Source of the DNA: Bacillus kexueae | GTDB taxonomy: Bacteria > Bacillota > Bacilli > Bacillales > Aeribacillaceae | Length of the DNA: 64,000 bases | Assembly (NCBI RefSeq): GCF_022809095.1 | Contig: NZ_JALAZE010000008.1 | Location: forward strand, 1 to 64,000 | Direction: 5' to 3' | In this document: positions 36,081 to 45,085 of the stretch, one piece after another | Layout of the letters: each line of letters begins with the position of its first letter | Position numbering within the stretch: the stretch's first letter is position 1 | Notes under the pieces: generated by a model | What the model saw: only the letters and a program-made list of their open reading frames with translations | What the model was told of the DNA's origin: nothing | The model's database searches: none | Translations under genes and position numbers: made by a program

Positions 36081-37418
36081 ATGGTTCATTTAAACCAAGA
36101 ACATCCGATTTTAAAGAAGGATGAACAGTTTATTTGGCACTCGATGAAACCTTATCAGCCAAAGGCAACGATGATTGTAAAAGAAGCAAGTGGCAGTTGG
36201 ATTACAGATCACACAGGGAAAAAGTATTTAGATGCGATGGCTGGCTTATGGTGTGTAAACATTGGATATGGAAGACAGGAATTAGCGGATGCAGCTTATG
36301 AACAGTTGAAGAAGCTAGCATATTTTCCATTAACTCAAAGTCATGAGCCAGCCATTCAATTAGGAGAGAAGCTAAACGAATTATTAGGCGATGATTACGT
36401 CATTTTCTTTTCCAATAGTGGCTCTGAAGCAAATGAAACTGCGTTTAAAATTGCTCGCCAATATCATCTGCAACAAGGAGAGTCTTCTCGTTACAAAATT
36501 GTCTCTCGCTATCGTGCCTATCATGGTAATTCTATGGGTGCCTTAGCTGCGACTGGGCAAGCCCAAAGGAAGTACAAATATGAACCTCTTGCCCCAGGCT
36601 TTGTACATGTTCAACCACCAGATACGTATCGTGATTATGATGAAAACCATACAATAAAAGCAGTGGATGACATTATGACATGGGAGTTAAGCGAAACGAT
36701 CGCAGCCATGATTATGGAACCAATTATCACTGGCGGTGGTGTCCTTGTGCCACATGACCATTATTTGAAATCCGTAAAAGAAATTTGTGAAAAACATGGT
36801 GCGTTATTAATTGTAGACGAAGTCATTTGTGGATTCGGTCGATTAGGAACGCCTTTTGGGTTTCAACAATATGGAGTAAAACCAGATATTGTCACGATGG
36901 CAAAAGGCATTACGAGTGCTTATTTACCGTTATCAGCAACTGCTGTAAGGCGAGAAATTTACGAAGCATTCAAAGGGACTGAAGAGTACGATTATTTACG
37001 TCATATCAATACGTTTGGAGGAAATCCTGCAGCATGTGCTCTAGCGTTAAAAAACATTGAACTAATGGAGAAGGAAGGTCTTTTTGATCGATCAGAAGAA
37101 GTAGGTCATCAATTAATTAATCAATTAAAAGGAAGGACGCAAGACCATCCTTATGTTGGTGACGTTCGAGGAAAAGGATTATTAGTCGGCATTGAACTTG
37201 TAAAAGATAAAGAGACAAAGCAACCACTAAATGTTGAACTTGTTAATAAGGTTATCACCTATTGTAAAGATAAAGGTGTCTTAATCGGAAAAAATGGTGC
37301 AACGGTAGCTGGTTTTAATAACGTGTTAACATTATCTCCTCCATTAACCATTGAATATGAAGACATGAATTTTCTAATTCACACACTTGTATCGGCTTTA
37401 GAAACAATACGTCCTTAA
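36081..37418 (+). CDS. Class III aminotransferase (beta-alanine:pyruvate type)
   Basis: 445 residues, fold-type I. Motifs: FFSNSGSEANETAFKIARQYH near residue 115 (PLP phosphate), RYRAYHGNSMGALAATGQ near 148, LLIVDEVICGFGRLGTPFG near 248 with the PLP-ring Asp, and PLP Lys K275 in VTMAKGITSAYLPLS. The omega-aminotransferase branch uses beta-alanine or beta-aminoisobutyrate. Pairing with the semialdehyde dehydrogenase 25 bp upstream and the upstream pyrimidine genes supports that substrate; taurine or putrescine remain alternatives. Confidence 0.92.
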   Translation: MVHLNQEHPILKKDEQFIWHSMKPYQPKATMIVKEASGSWITDHTGKKYLDAMAGLWCVNIGYGRQELADAAYEQLKKLAYFPLTQSHEPAIQLGEKLNELLGDDYVIFFSNSGSEANETAFKIARQYHLQQGESSRYKIVSRYRAYHGNSMGALAATGQAQRKYKYEPLAPGFVHVQPPDTYRDYDENHTIKAVDDIMTWELSETIAAMIMEPIITGGGVLVPHDHYLKSVKEICEKHGALLIVDEVICGFGRLGTPFGFQQYGVKPDIVTMAKGITSAYLPLSATAVRREIYEAFKGTEEYDYLRHINTFGGNPAACALALKNIELMEKEGLFDRSEEVGHQLINQLKGRTQDHPYVGDVRGKGLLVGIELVKDKETKQPLNVELVNKVITYCKDKGVLIGKNGATVAGFNNVLTLSPPLTIEYEDMNFLIHTLVSALETIRP

Positions 37419-37424
37419 CATTAA

Positions 37425-37464
37425 AGGGTTCCAATTAGTCCCCAGACTAATGGAACCCTTTTTC
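37425..37464 (+). terminator. Terminator of the mmsA/aminotransferase operon
   Basis: A stem of about 16 positions with one mismatch (37425-37440 with 37445-37460) and a TTTTT-C-TTT tail. Confidence 0.82.
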
Positions 37465-37467
37465 TTT

Positions 37468-37607
37468 GTTACAGAAAGTAGGATTCTCTTTACAGTTTTT
37501 TTGGTGTCTAACTCCATGCGCCATCAGCCGGGTCGCTTCGGCCCTGCTGTGGCGACGGAAGCCTCCTCGCAGGTCCTCCAGCGCAATCGCCTAAGGAATT
37601 GCGCTTT
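37468..37607 (-). repeat. Interspersed structured repeat, copy 3 (inverted)
   Basis: 140 bp on the minus strand. The core is intact, but most of the AT-rich segment ACTTTAACACTTTATTGAAC is missing, so this copy has an internal deletion of about 25 bases. In its 5' part GCGCAAT and ATTGCGC can pair around ten bases; the corresponding bases differ in the other copies. It abuts the stop codon of the BI-1 gene. Confidence 0.88.
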
Positions 37608-37611
37608 ACTT

Positions 37612-38256
37612 TTAATCATCAGAAGATAATATACCAAAGAAACGTAATAGGCTAATGAATAAATTAACAAAATCCAAGTATAAGTTTAGAGCCATTAAAG
37701 GAACTTCTTCTTTCGAAACTCCGTAATTCTTCATTCGGTTAAAGTCATAGAGTACGAACCCACTGAATACTAAAACGCCTATGAAAGAATACGCAAGCAT
37801 TGCTTTACTCGTTAAAGGCCAAAAAAGACTAAATAATCCTATTACAATTAATGCAAGTAGAGCTGCCATGAGCATTCCACCTAGAAAGGAGAGATCACGT
37901 TTTGTCGTCCAACCTATAATGGCTATACCTGTAAACACGAGAGTTGTTGTAGTAAAAGTCATCAGCACAACGTTTGCACCTGAAATGGAAGCATAATAAG
38001 CTACAATTGGATACGTTGTCATCCCTGAAATAAATGTAAAACTAAACAGAAATGTAAAAGAAATTGCCTTTCTTCTTCTTAATAAAAAAGCAAAAACGAG
38101 CATACCTACTTCCAATAGAATCAGTGGTAAAAAGAATACAGGTGGAATAAAAGCTCCTATAGACATTCCAATTACAGCAACTGCTAACGATATAGCAAAG
38201 GCTCGTAAAACGGAATTCAAATAATGTTCTCTCTGTAAAACATGGTTCATTTCCAT
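37612..38256 (-). CDS. Bax inhibitor-1 (YetJ/TMBIM) family membrane protein
   Basis: 214 residues with seven hydrophobic segments, the first at FAISLAVAVIGMSIGAF. Two family Asp residues are visible: VLYDFNRM near residue 168 and LYLDFVNLF near 194, the di-aspartyl pair that acts as pH latch for calcium leak in YetJ. ATG 38256 follows GAGGTGAT by six bases. It is transcribed toward repeat copy 3 and lies 31 bp past the stop of the sigma-54 activator gene on the same strand, so the two could be co-transcribed. Calcium leak is known of the family, not shown here. Confidence 0.88.
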   Translation of the reverse strand: MEMNHVLQREHYLNSVLRAFAISLAVAVIGMSIGAFIPPVFFLPLILLEVGMLVFAFLLRRRKAISFTFLFSFTFISGMTTYPIVAYYASISGANVVLMTFTTTTLVFTGIAIIGWTTKRDLSFLGGMLMAALLALIVIGLFSLFWPLTSKAMLAYSFIGVLVFSGFVLYDFNRMKNYGVSKEEVPLMALNLYLDFVNLFISLLRFFGILSSDD

Positions 38257-38286
38257 CCTTATATCACCTCAGTTTGTGAGTAAACA

Positions 38287-39864
38287 TTATTCATTTATTC
38301 CATATCGTTTCATTTTCTTATAAAGCGTAACCCTAGAAAAACCAAGAAGTTTAGCCGCAGCCGATTTATTTCCGAACGTTTTTTTCAACATTTCTTCAAT
38401 TTTCTCTTTCTCTGATACTGGTTTTTGGAAAGTAATCTCTTCCCGAACAACTTCATTTGATATCGTTTGGGATGGCTGCTGAAATTGAATTGGCAAGTGA
38501 TGTGGAACAATAACATCATCATCTGCTAATATCATAATGCGTTCAATAACGTTTCGCAATTGACGAATATTTCCATTCCAAGAATCCTCCATAAGCCGAT
38601 ACATTACTTCCGGATCAATCGTCGGTATAGGTTTCTTATACTTAATCGAAAACTCTTTCAAATATAATTGAACGAGTTCTGGTATATCTTCCATTCGTTC
38701 ACGAAGAGGAGGGATGGGGATAGAGACGACATTTAATCGGTAAAATAAATCTTGGCGAAATTGACCTTCTGTGACCATTTTCTCTAAATCACGATTTGTC
38801 GCTGCAATAATTCGGACGTCTACTGGAATTGGTTTCGTACCACCAATACGGTAAAATTGTTTTTCTTGAAGAACTCGAAGCAACTTAACTTGCAAATCAA
38901 GTGGCATTTCACCAATTTCATCTAAAAAGAGAGTTCCACCTTTAGCTGCATCAATTTTTCCCTTTTTTCCTTCTTTTACGGCTCCAGTAAAGGCTCCTTT
39001 TTCATATCCAAACAATTCACTCTCAAATAGAGCAGCTGGAATAGCTCCGCAGTTAATCGCGACAAAAGGGGATTCATTCCGATCGCTTGCTTGGTGAATA
39101 GCTTGGGAAAACAATTCTTTTCCAACTCCACTTTCTCCCGTAATTAATACGGTCGCATCTGTGACAGCGACTTTCTTCGCTAACTGTATCGCTTCCATCA
39201 GGGCTGGAGAACGACCTTTAATTTTACGAAACGGATCAAGGAGCTCATCTTCCGGGTCCATTTGACTTTCTAAATGTTGAATATAAGCCGTTGTGGATGA
39301 TAGTTCTTCATTTAATTTCACAATATCACTAATATCTCGTTCAACCGAAATACCTCCAACCAACTCATGATTTAAAAATACCGGTTGAGTATTAATGAGC
39401 ACGTGAACATCTGTTTGTGGCTGGTTATATTGTCTGATAACTGACTTTCCTTCTTTTAAGGTCGACATGAGCATGACAGATTCTTCTTTAAAAAGATGAG
39501 TAATATGTTTTCCGATACTTTCTTGTCGACTATGTTTATACAACTCCTCTGCTTTAGGATTCCACGAAATTATTGTTCCCTTACTATCGACTACGGTAAT
39601 CGCATCATCAACCGCATGCAAAAGAGTTTCATAAAAGGAAGAGAGTATCTTCCAATGGTAAAACAGAACATCGGTTAATTTATGAAAAGGAACCCAGCCA
39701 ACAACATTCCCAAGCTGATCTACAAGTGCATAATCTTTCCCATCTTGTAAGTTCAATAAATCGGATAAATACGTGTTTTCAGAAACAACAACCATCTCTT
39801 CTAGTTGAAGAGTATCATCCCAAGGATAAGATAGCGCTTTCAAAGAGATATTATGATTAACCAT
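38287..39864 (-). CDS. RocR-like sigma-54-dependent activator
   Basis: 525 residues from ATG 39862-39864 (AAAGGTG upstream); a longer ORF to 39945 covers the palindromic region and is rejected. A short CBS-like half domain, then PAS (about 80-190: VDDAITVVDSKGTIISWNPKAEELY), AAA+ with Walker A GESGVGKE near 241, canonical GAFTGA near 293, Walker B GGTLFLDEIGEM, and Fis HTH NKSAAAKLLGFSRVTLYKKM at the end. It diverges from the proline genes, which have a sigma-54 promoter, so it is their likely activator. The inducer (proline, P5C or ornithine) is not evident from sequence. Confidence 0.9.
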   Translation of the reverse strand: MVNHNISLKALSYPWDDTLQLEEMVVVSENTYLSDLLNLQDGKDYALVDQLGNVVGWVPFHKLTDVLFYHWKILSSFYETLLHAVDDAITVVDSKGTIISWNPKAEELYKHSRQESIGKHITHLFKEESVMLMSTLKEGKSVIRQYNQPQTDVHVLINTQPVFLNHELVGGISVERDISDIVKLNEELSSTTAYIQHLESQMDPEDELLDPFRKIKGRSPALMEAIQLAKKVAVTDATVLITGESGVGKELFSQAIHQASDRNESPFVAINCGAIPAALFESELFGYEKGAFTGAVKEGKKGKIDAAKGGTLFLDEIGEMPLDLQVKLLRVLQEKQFYRIGGTKPIPVDVRIIAATNRDLEKMVTEGQFRQDLFYRLNVVSIPIPPLRERMEDIPELVQLYLKEFSIKYKKPIPTIDPEVMYRLMEDSWNGNIRQLRNVIERIMILADDDVIVPHHLPIQFQQPSQTISNEVVREEITFQKPVSEKEKIEEMLKKTFGNKSAAAKLLGFSRVTLYKKMKRYGINE

Positions 39865-39886
39865 TCCCATCACCTTTACACTATTG

Positions 39887-39932
39887 TTAACACTCTTGTA
39901 AATGTGTAAACACAAATTAACAGAAGTGTTAA
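39887..39932 (+). promoter_or_regulatory. Nested palindromic operator candidate between activator and pruA
   Basis: Outer arms TTAACACT (39887-39894) and AGTGTTAA (39925-39932) enclose TGTGTAAACACA (39903-39914), both centred within a base of 39909. It lies about 50-100 bp upstream of the -24 element, the usual distance for an activator binding site, and 23 bp upstream of the activator start, so it could serve autoregulation as well. Confidence 0.55.
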
Positions 39933-39983
39933 TCATATTATACATATTTTATTGAAAACTCACCATATTTCTAATCTTTATTT

Positions 39984-40000
39984 TTGGCACAAAAATTGCA
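39984..40000 (+). promoter_or_regulatory. Sigma-54 (-24/-12) promoter of the proline catabolic genes
   Basis: TTGGCAC at 39984-39990 and TTGCA at 39996-40000. GG (39986-39987) and GC (39998-39999) are separated by exactly ten bases. The start point would be near 40011, 35 bases before the ATG. Confidence 0.9.
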
Positions 40001-40045
40001 TATTAAGAAAGTGAGAAATTTTTTAGACCAAATAGGAGGGGTATC

Positions 40046-41590
40046 ATGATTCCATACAAACATGAACCATTTACAGATTTTACAAACGAAGAAAATAAAA
40101 AAGCTTTTGAAGAAGGCTTGAAAAAAGTTGAATCTTATTTAGGTCAAGATTATCCACTCATTATCGGTGGTGAACGTATAACAACGGATGAAAAAATTGT
40201 TTCTGTCAATCCAGCTAATAAGGAAGAAGTAATTGGCCGCGTTTCCAAAGCTAACAAAGATTTAGCGGAAAAAGCTATGCAAGTTGCGGACGAAACGTTT
40301 AAAACGTGGAGCAAAGTAAAACCTGAAGTCCGTGCAGACATCTTATTCCGTGCAGCTGCGATTATTCGTCGCCGTAAGCATGAGTTCTCAGCTTTATTAG
40401 TAAAAGAAGCTGGTAAACCGTGGAAAGAAGCGGATGCTGATACTGCAGAAGCAATTGACTTCTTAGAATACTACGGTCGTCAAATGCTTGAAATTAAAGA
40501 TGGTGTGAAAGTAAACAGCCGCCCAGGTGAATACAACCGTTACGGATACATTCCATTAGGGGTTGGAGTTGTCATTCCTCCTTGGAATTTCGCATTTGCG
40601 ATCATGGCTGGAACAACAGTAGCAGCAGTTGTAACTGGTAATACTGTTTTATTGAAGCCAGCATCTTTAACACCAGTTGTTGCTGCGAAGTTTGTGGAAG
40701 TATTAGAAGAAGCTGGACTACCAAAAGGGGTTGTTAACTACATCCCAGGAAGCGGTGCTGAAGTTGGTGACTACTTAGTTGACCATCCACGTACACGTTT
40801 TATTTCCTTCACTGGCTCTCGTGAAGTAGGAGTACGTATCTATGAGCGTGCCGCAAAAGTTAACCCTGGTCAAAAATGGTTAAAGCGTGTTATTGCTGAA
40901 ATGGGTGGAAAAGATACGATTGTTGTCGATAAAGAAGCAGATTTAGAATTAGCTGCACAATCCATCGTGGCTAGCGCATTTGGCTTCTCTGGACAAAAAT
41001 GTTCTGCTTGTTCACGTGCCGTCATTTTAGAAGATGTGTACGATCAAGTATTAAACCGTGTGGTGGAATTAACGAAAGAACTTTCTGTCGGTGACCCAAC
41101 TTCTCAAAACACATTTATGGGACCAGTGATTGACCAGAGCGCATTCAACAAGATTATGGAATATGTGGAAATTGGAAAAGAAGAAGGTAAGTTAATGGTT
41201 GGAGGAGAAGGAGACGACACTACAGGATTCTTCATTAAACCAACAGTATTTGCTGATGTTGCACCTGAAGCACGCATCATGCAAGAAGAGATTTTCGGAC
41301 CAGTTGTCGCATTTACGAAAGCAAAAGACTTCGATCAAGCAATTGAAATTGCGAACAACACAGAATACGGCTTAACAGGTGCGGTAATTTCGAACAACCG
41401 TGCAAACATTGAGAAAGCACGTGAAGACTTCCATGTAGGTAACTTATACTTCAACCGTGGCTGTACAGGAGCAATCGTTGGTTATCAACCATTTGGTGGA
41501 TTTAATATGTCTGGAACAGATTCTAAAGCAGGTGGACCTGACTACTTATTACTTCACATGCAAGCTAAAACAACATCTGAAATGCTTTAA
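40046..41590 (+). CDS. pruA: L-glutamate gamma-semialdehyde (P5C) dehydrogenase
   Basis: 514 residues, the standard length of the Bacillus RocA/PutC enzyme. ALDH motifs: [32 protein letters not shown] near residue 172, catalytic Glu in [12 protein letters not shown] near 285, nucleophile C319 in [14 protein letters not shown], and [28 protein letters not shown] at the end, which is specific for the P5C branch. Oxidises glutamate semialdehyde to glutamate with NAD+. TAGGAGGGG precedes the ATG. Driven from the sigma-54 promoter at 39984 and followed by a hairpin and the proline dehydrogenase gene. Confidence 0.95.
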   Translation: MIPYKHEPFTDFTNEENKKAFEEGLKKVESYLGQDYPLIIGGERITTDEKIVSVNPANKEEVIGRVSKANKDLAEKAMQVADETFKTWSKVKPEVRADILFRAAAIIRRRKHEFSALLVKEAGKPWKEADADTAEAIDFLEYYGRQMLEIKDGVKVNSRPGEYNRYGYIPLGVGVVIPPWNFAFAIMAGTTVAAVVTGNTVLLKPASLTPVVAAKFVEVLEEAGLPKGVVNYIPGSGAEVGDYLVDHPRTRFISFTGSREVGVRIYERAAKVNPGQKWLKRVIAEMGGKDTIVVDKEADLELAAQSIVASAFGFSGQKCSACSRAVILEDVYDQVLNRVVELTKELSVGDPTSQNTFMGPVIDQSAFNKIMEYVEIGKEEGKLMVGGEGDDTTGFFIKPTVFADVAPEARIMQEEIFGPVVAFTKAKDFDQAIEIANNTEYGLTGAVISNNRANIEKAREDFHVGNLYFNRGCTGAIVGYQPFGGFNMSGTDSKAGGPDYLLLHMQAKTTSEML

Positions 41591-41612
41591 TCCAAAACGC
41601 AAAGGAAATCAA

Positions 41613-41640
41613 GGGGCAACCAAGGCGTTGCCCCCATTTT
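41613..41640 (+). terminator. Hairpin between pruA and proline dehydrogenase
   Basis: An 8-bp GC-rich perfect stem (41613-41620 with 41627-41634) followed by CATTTTT. No promoter is evident in the 33 bases up to the next gene, so it may lower downstream expression or protect mRNA rather than end it completely. Confidence 0.65.
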
Positions 41641-41667
41641 TAAACATCATAGAATCGGGGGGTTAAT

Positions 41668-42582
41668 ATGTTAGAAACCATTTCAAAAAACTTCTTTATG
41701 TCTCTATCCCAAAGTAAAGCTTTAAATAAAGCGGCTCGTAAATGGGGATTAAAATTTGGTGCCTCTCAAGTTGTAGCAGGAGAAACGATTGAAACGGCAA
41801 TTGAAGCCGTTAAAAAGTTAAACGAAAAAGGATTAGTCGCAACGCTTGACCACCTTGGAGAGTTCGTCAACAATCGCGATGAAGCGAGCGAAGCTACAGA
41901 TTATTGTGTCAGAACTTTGGAAGCGATTGCAAAATCAGGAGTAAAAAGTGGTCTGTCTGTCAAAATGACGCAACTTGGTCTTGATATTGACAAGCAGTTT
42001 TGTTTAGACAATATGCGAAAAATTTTAGACACTGCCAAAAAATATGATATTTTCGTTCGAATCGACATGGAAGATTACGCGCGTTGCCAAGTGACGTTAG
42101 ATATTTTACAAGAACTTCGTCAAACGTACGACAATGTCGGAACGGTTATTCAAGCTTATTTATTCAGAGCGATGGACGATGTAAAAGATTTAAAAGGTGT
42201 ACCATTACGCCTTGTAAAAGGGGCCTATAAGGAGTCACCTGAAGTCGCATACCAAGACAAAAAAGACATTGATGAAAACTATATGAGCATTATTAAAGAG
42301 CATTTATTAAGCGGAAGCTACACAGCGATCGCTTCACATGATCATCATATCATTGCAAAAGTAAAGGAATTTGTAAAAGAACATAACATTCCAAATTCTC
42401 AATTTGAATTCCAAATGCTATACGGCTTTCGAACGGAAATGCAACAGAGCTTAGCACAGGAAGGGTATAAAGTTCGCATCTATATTCCATTTGGTGACGA
42501 CTGGTTCGGATATTTTATGCGCCGTTTAGCTGAGAGACCTCAAAACGTCGCCTTCGCATTTAGAGGATTCTTCTCCAAATAA
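41668..42582 (+). CDS. putB: Proline dehydrogenase (monofunctional)
   Basis: 304 residues, the size of Bacillus PutB/FadM. FAD barrel features: ATLDHLGEFV near residue 52, SGLSVKMTQLGLDID near 95, IFVRIDMEDYARCQVTLDI near 128, GTVIQAYLFRAMDDV near 160, RLVKGAYKESPEVAYQDK near 182, ASHDHHII near 225, FQMLYGFRTEMQQSLAQEGYKVRIYIPFG near 250 and the C-terminal RRLAERPQN with the substrate-binding arginines. Oxidises proline to P5C and passes electrons to quinone at the membrane. Strong ribosome site GGGGGG. Same transcript as pruA. Confidence 0.95.
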   Translation: MLETISKNFFMSLSQSKALNKAARKWGLKFGASQVVAGETIETAIEAVKKLNEKGLVATLDHLGEFVNNRDEASEATDYCVRTLEAIAKSGVKSGLSVKMTQLGLDIDKQFCLDNMRKILDTAKKYDIFVRIDMEDYARCQVTLDILQELRQTYDNVGTVIQAYLFRAMDDVKDLKGVPLRLVKGAYKESPEVAYQDKKDIDENYMSIIKEHLLSGSYTAIASHDHHIIAKVKEFVKEHNIPNSQFEFQMLYGFRTEMQQSLAQEGYKVRIYIPFGDDWFGYFMRRLAERPQNVAFAFRGFFSK

Positions 42583-42628
42583 TGTCACATTCAATTTAGA
42601 CAATCTCCATATTTTCTTCTCAATAAAA

Positions 42629-42660
42629 AAGAAGGGTAGATAAAATCTATCCTTCTTTTC
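42629..42660. terminator. Bidirectional terminator between putB and the lipoprotein gene
   Basis: A stem of 13 positions with one wobble pair (42629-42641 with 42645-42657). T-run on the plus strand and a six-base A-run before it for the minus strand. Confidence 0.85.
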
Positions 42661-42696
42661 CTTTTGGAGTCGAAGTCGAATGCATTATTTAGAATA

Positions 42697-43320
42697 TTAC
42701 TCTATTGCGTCTTTTTTATTCGTTAATGTCACTCGTAATAATAATGCATGTTCTGCTTTAAGTAGGTAATCAGAAAGTGTTCCATCTTCCTTTACATATA
42801 AACCAGCTAGGCCATTTTCAATGGTTCCTTGCCATCCAGCGAGGTAAACAGGTTTATCTTTTTCCAGCATGACTTTTTCTGAGAGTATTGAACCAAATGT
42901 AGACGTATCAGTCTTTAAAGAAAAATTGTGTTCCACCCAGCCACCTGGAATACCAGTAATCAAACTCACCATATTATTGTTAAAATCTTCTTCTATAGAG
43001 AAGGAATAAATCTCATTGTCAGACAATTGATTAGAGTGAAGCGTAGAGACAACAAAAGAGTCTTGTTTTCCATTTTCAATTGTTACAACTTCTAATACAA
43101 CTTCATCATGATCTGCTAATCCTCCGTTTAATGTAAAATACTCGATTTTCTCAATTCCCGTCTTTGATATGAGGCTTTTTTCATGCTCAGTTAGAGAAAG
43201 AGGTTCAACAATTAAGGTGGAAGTACTGTTGACACTCTTTCCTCCATCATTGAGAGGTGTACAACTAATGCTAAAAAGGATGAGAAAACTAAATGTTAAG
43301 GATATTAGTAGTCGTTTCAC
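42697..43320 (-). CDS. Secreted lipoprotein of unknown function
   Basis: 207 residues from GTG 43318-43320 (GGAAGGGG upstream). Signal peptide MKRLLISLTFSFLILFSIS followed by the lipobox cysteine C20 (FSISC, acceptable for a Firmicute lipobox). The mature part has a charged, strand-rich sequence with pairs such as IEKIEYFTLNGGLADHDEVVLEVV and WQGTIENGLAGLYVKEDG. I do not recognise the family. It shares no operon with neighbours. Expected to be anchored on the outer face of the membrane. Confidence 0.7.
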   Translation of the reverse strand: MKRLLISLTFSFLILFSISCTPLNDGGKSVNSTSTLIVEPLSLTEHEKSLISKTGIEKIEYFTLNGGLADHDEVVLEVVTIENGKQDSFVVSTLHSNQLSDNEIYSFSIEEDFNNNMVSLITGIPGGWVEHNFSLKTDTSTFGSILSEKVMLEKDKPVYLAGWQGTIENGLAGLYVKEDGTLSDYLLKAEHALLLRVTLTNKKDAIE

Positions 43321-43461
43321 ACAAAAGCCCCTTCCATCAATCCATTATTTTCAAATTTTATTCTATCACTTATGGATGGAATTGTGTGGAAGAATTTTCA
43401 TATGAATACATAAATTCATCATCTTTAATGCAAATTATGGAAGAGTAAAAGGAGTGATAAA

Positions 43462-45009
43462 ATGGAAAAAGACGTGAACCGGCCAATGTATCCAGAACCG
43501 ATATGGCGTCAAGATACCGCTTTCCCACCTTTTCCAAAGCTTGAAGCTGATGTAAATGCAGAAGTAGCTGTAATTGGGGCTGGTATAGTAGGGATTACGA
43601 CTGCCTACTTATTAGGAAAGAAAGGGCACCGAGTCGTTCTTGTTGATGCAGGGAGCGTGTTAAATGGAACGACAGGGCATACGACTGCGAAAGTCACCAT
43701 TCAACACGGCCTTTATTATGATGAATTGATCCAAAATGTTGGAGTGGAAAAGGCTTCAAAATATGTGAATGCCAATCAAGATGCACTCAACTGGATGAGA
43801 AAGTGGGTAAATGAACAGAAAGTAGATTGTCATTGGAAAGAAGAAGATGCCTTTTTATATACGAGCATTCATGAAAACCTCGATAAGTTAATGAAGGAAC
43901 AAGCTGCATACGAAGCATTAAAAATCAGTGGTGATTTCGTGCAAAAAATGCCGCACGATTTTGATTCCTTAGGCGCAGTAAGAATTCGAAAGCAAGCCCA
44001 ATTCCACCCACTAAAATATTTGCAACATATGCTTGATGAAATGAAGGATATGGATATACGCATCTTTGAAAATACTGTAGCAACCCAAATAAAAGAAGGA
44101 AAAAAAGTAAGGGTAATCACGAATGAAATGCATACTATTGTTTCTGATTTTGTTGTAGTAGCAACTCATTTTCCCATGTACTGGAAGGGACTGTACTTTG
44201 CTCGGATGTATGCTGAACGCGCTTATGTCATCGCTTGCAAGATGAAGTCGGCGTATAAAGGGGGAATGTATGTTAATGTTGAAGAACCACGGCGTTCCAT
44301 CCGTTCTTCCATTTTCAACGGGGAAGAAGTGGTTTTCATAACGGGTGAAAATCATAAAACCGGTCAAGGCAAAGACACGCTACTCCACTATAAGGAACTA
44401 GAACAATTTGCTTCGACTCATTTCAAAATGAATAAGTATCTAGCTCGGTGGTCAACACAAGATCTTGTGACATCTGATAAAGTTCCGTATGTTGGAAAAA
44501 TGACTAAAAACACAGATAATATATTTGTTGCAACTGGCTTTCATAAATGGGGCATGACCAATGGAACAGCTGCTGCTCATTTACTAACGGATTTAATTTT
44601 AGGTAAGGAAAATCCTTTTGAAGATGTCGTTTCACCAACCCGTTTTCATGCGAAAGTAGACGTTAAGCAATGGCTTATTCAAAACAGTGACGTAGCCAAA
44701 CATTACATTAAAGGAAAAGCTGTCTTCCCAACGAAAAAAGCCTCCCAATTACAAAAGGATGAAGGAGCAATCATCGACTTTGGCGGTGAGCGGAAGGGAG
44801 CTTATAAATGTACCAATGGCGTAACTCATATTGTTGATACGACATGTACACATTTAGGCTGTGAACTAGCTTGGAATTCTGGTGATCGAACGTGGGATTG
44901 CCCATGTCATGGATCACGTTTTTCCTATAAAGGTCAAGTGATTGAAGGCCCAGCAGACAAACCTTTAACTTATGAACATTATATAGATGAAATGGATAAG
45001 CCCGTATAA
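43462..45009 (+). CDS. FAD-dependent oxidoreductase with C-terminal Rieske domain (YhfW-like)
   Basis: 515 residues. DAO-type flavoprotein fold with VAVIGAGIVGITTAYLLGKKGHRVVLVDAG near residue 34, LNGTTGHTTAKVT near 72 and VATGFHKWGMTNGTAAAHLL near 355. The C-terminal Rieske cluster ligands are C462, H464, C480 and H483 (CTHLGC and CPCH). Same build as Bacillus YhfW. The cofactor pair implies transfer from an amine or imine substrate through FAD to the [2Fe-2S] centre, but the substrate is unknown. ATG follows AAAAGGAG. Its stop lies in a terminator stem. Confidence 0.9.
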   Translation: MEKDVNRPMYPEPIWRQDTAFPPFPKLEADVNAEVAVIGAGIVGITTAYLLGKKGHRVVLVDAGSVLNGTTGHTTAKVTIQHGLYYDELIQNVGVEKASKYVNANQDALNWMRKWVNEQKVDCHWKEEDAFLYTSIHENLDKLMKEQAAYEALKISGDFVQKMPHDFDSLGAVRIRKQAQFHPLKYLQHMLDEMKDMDIRIFENTVATQIKEGKKVRVITNEMHTIVSDFVVVATHFPMYWKGLYFARMYAERAYVIACKMKSAYKGGMYVNVEEPRRSIRSSIFNGEEVVFITGENHKTGQGKDTLLHYKELEQFASTHFKMNKYLARWSTQDLVTSDKVPYVGKMTKNTDNIFVATGFHKWGMTNGTAAAHLLTDLILGKENPFEDVVSPTRFHAKVDVKQWLIQNSDVAKHYIKGKAVFPTKKASQLQKDEGAIIDFGGERKGAYKCTNGVTHIVDTTCTHLGCELAWNSGDRTWDCPCHGSRFSYKGQVIEGPADKPLTYEHYIDEMDKPV

Positions 45010-45022
45010 TCTACGGGTTTTT
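45001..45022 (+). terminator. Terminator of the Rieske oxidoreductase gene
   Basis: A short 6-bp stem (45001-45006 with 45012-45017) followed by TTTTT; the stop codon is in the loop. Confidence 0.65.
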
Positions 45023-45085
45023 ATATATCCACTAAAAAGAATACATGCTAAAATGTAAGAAACTAGTAAAACAGGAGTATATTTT

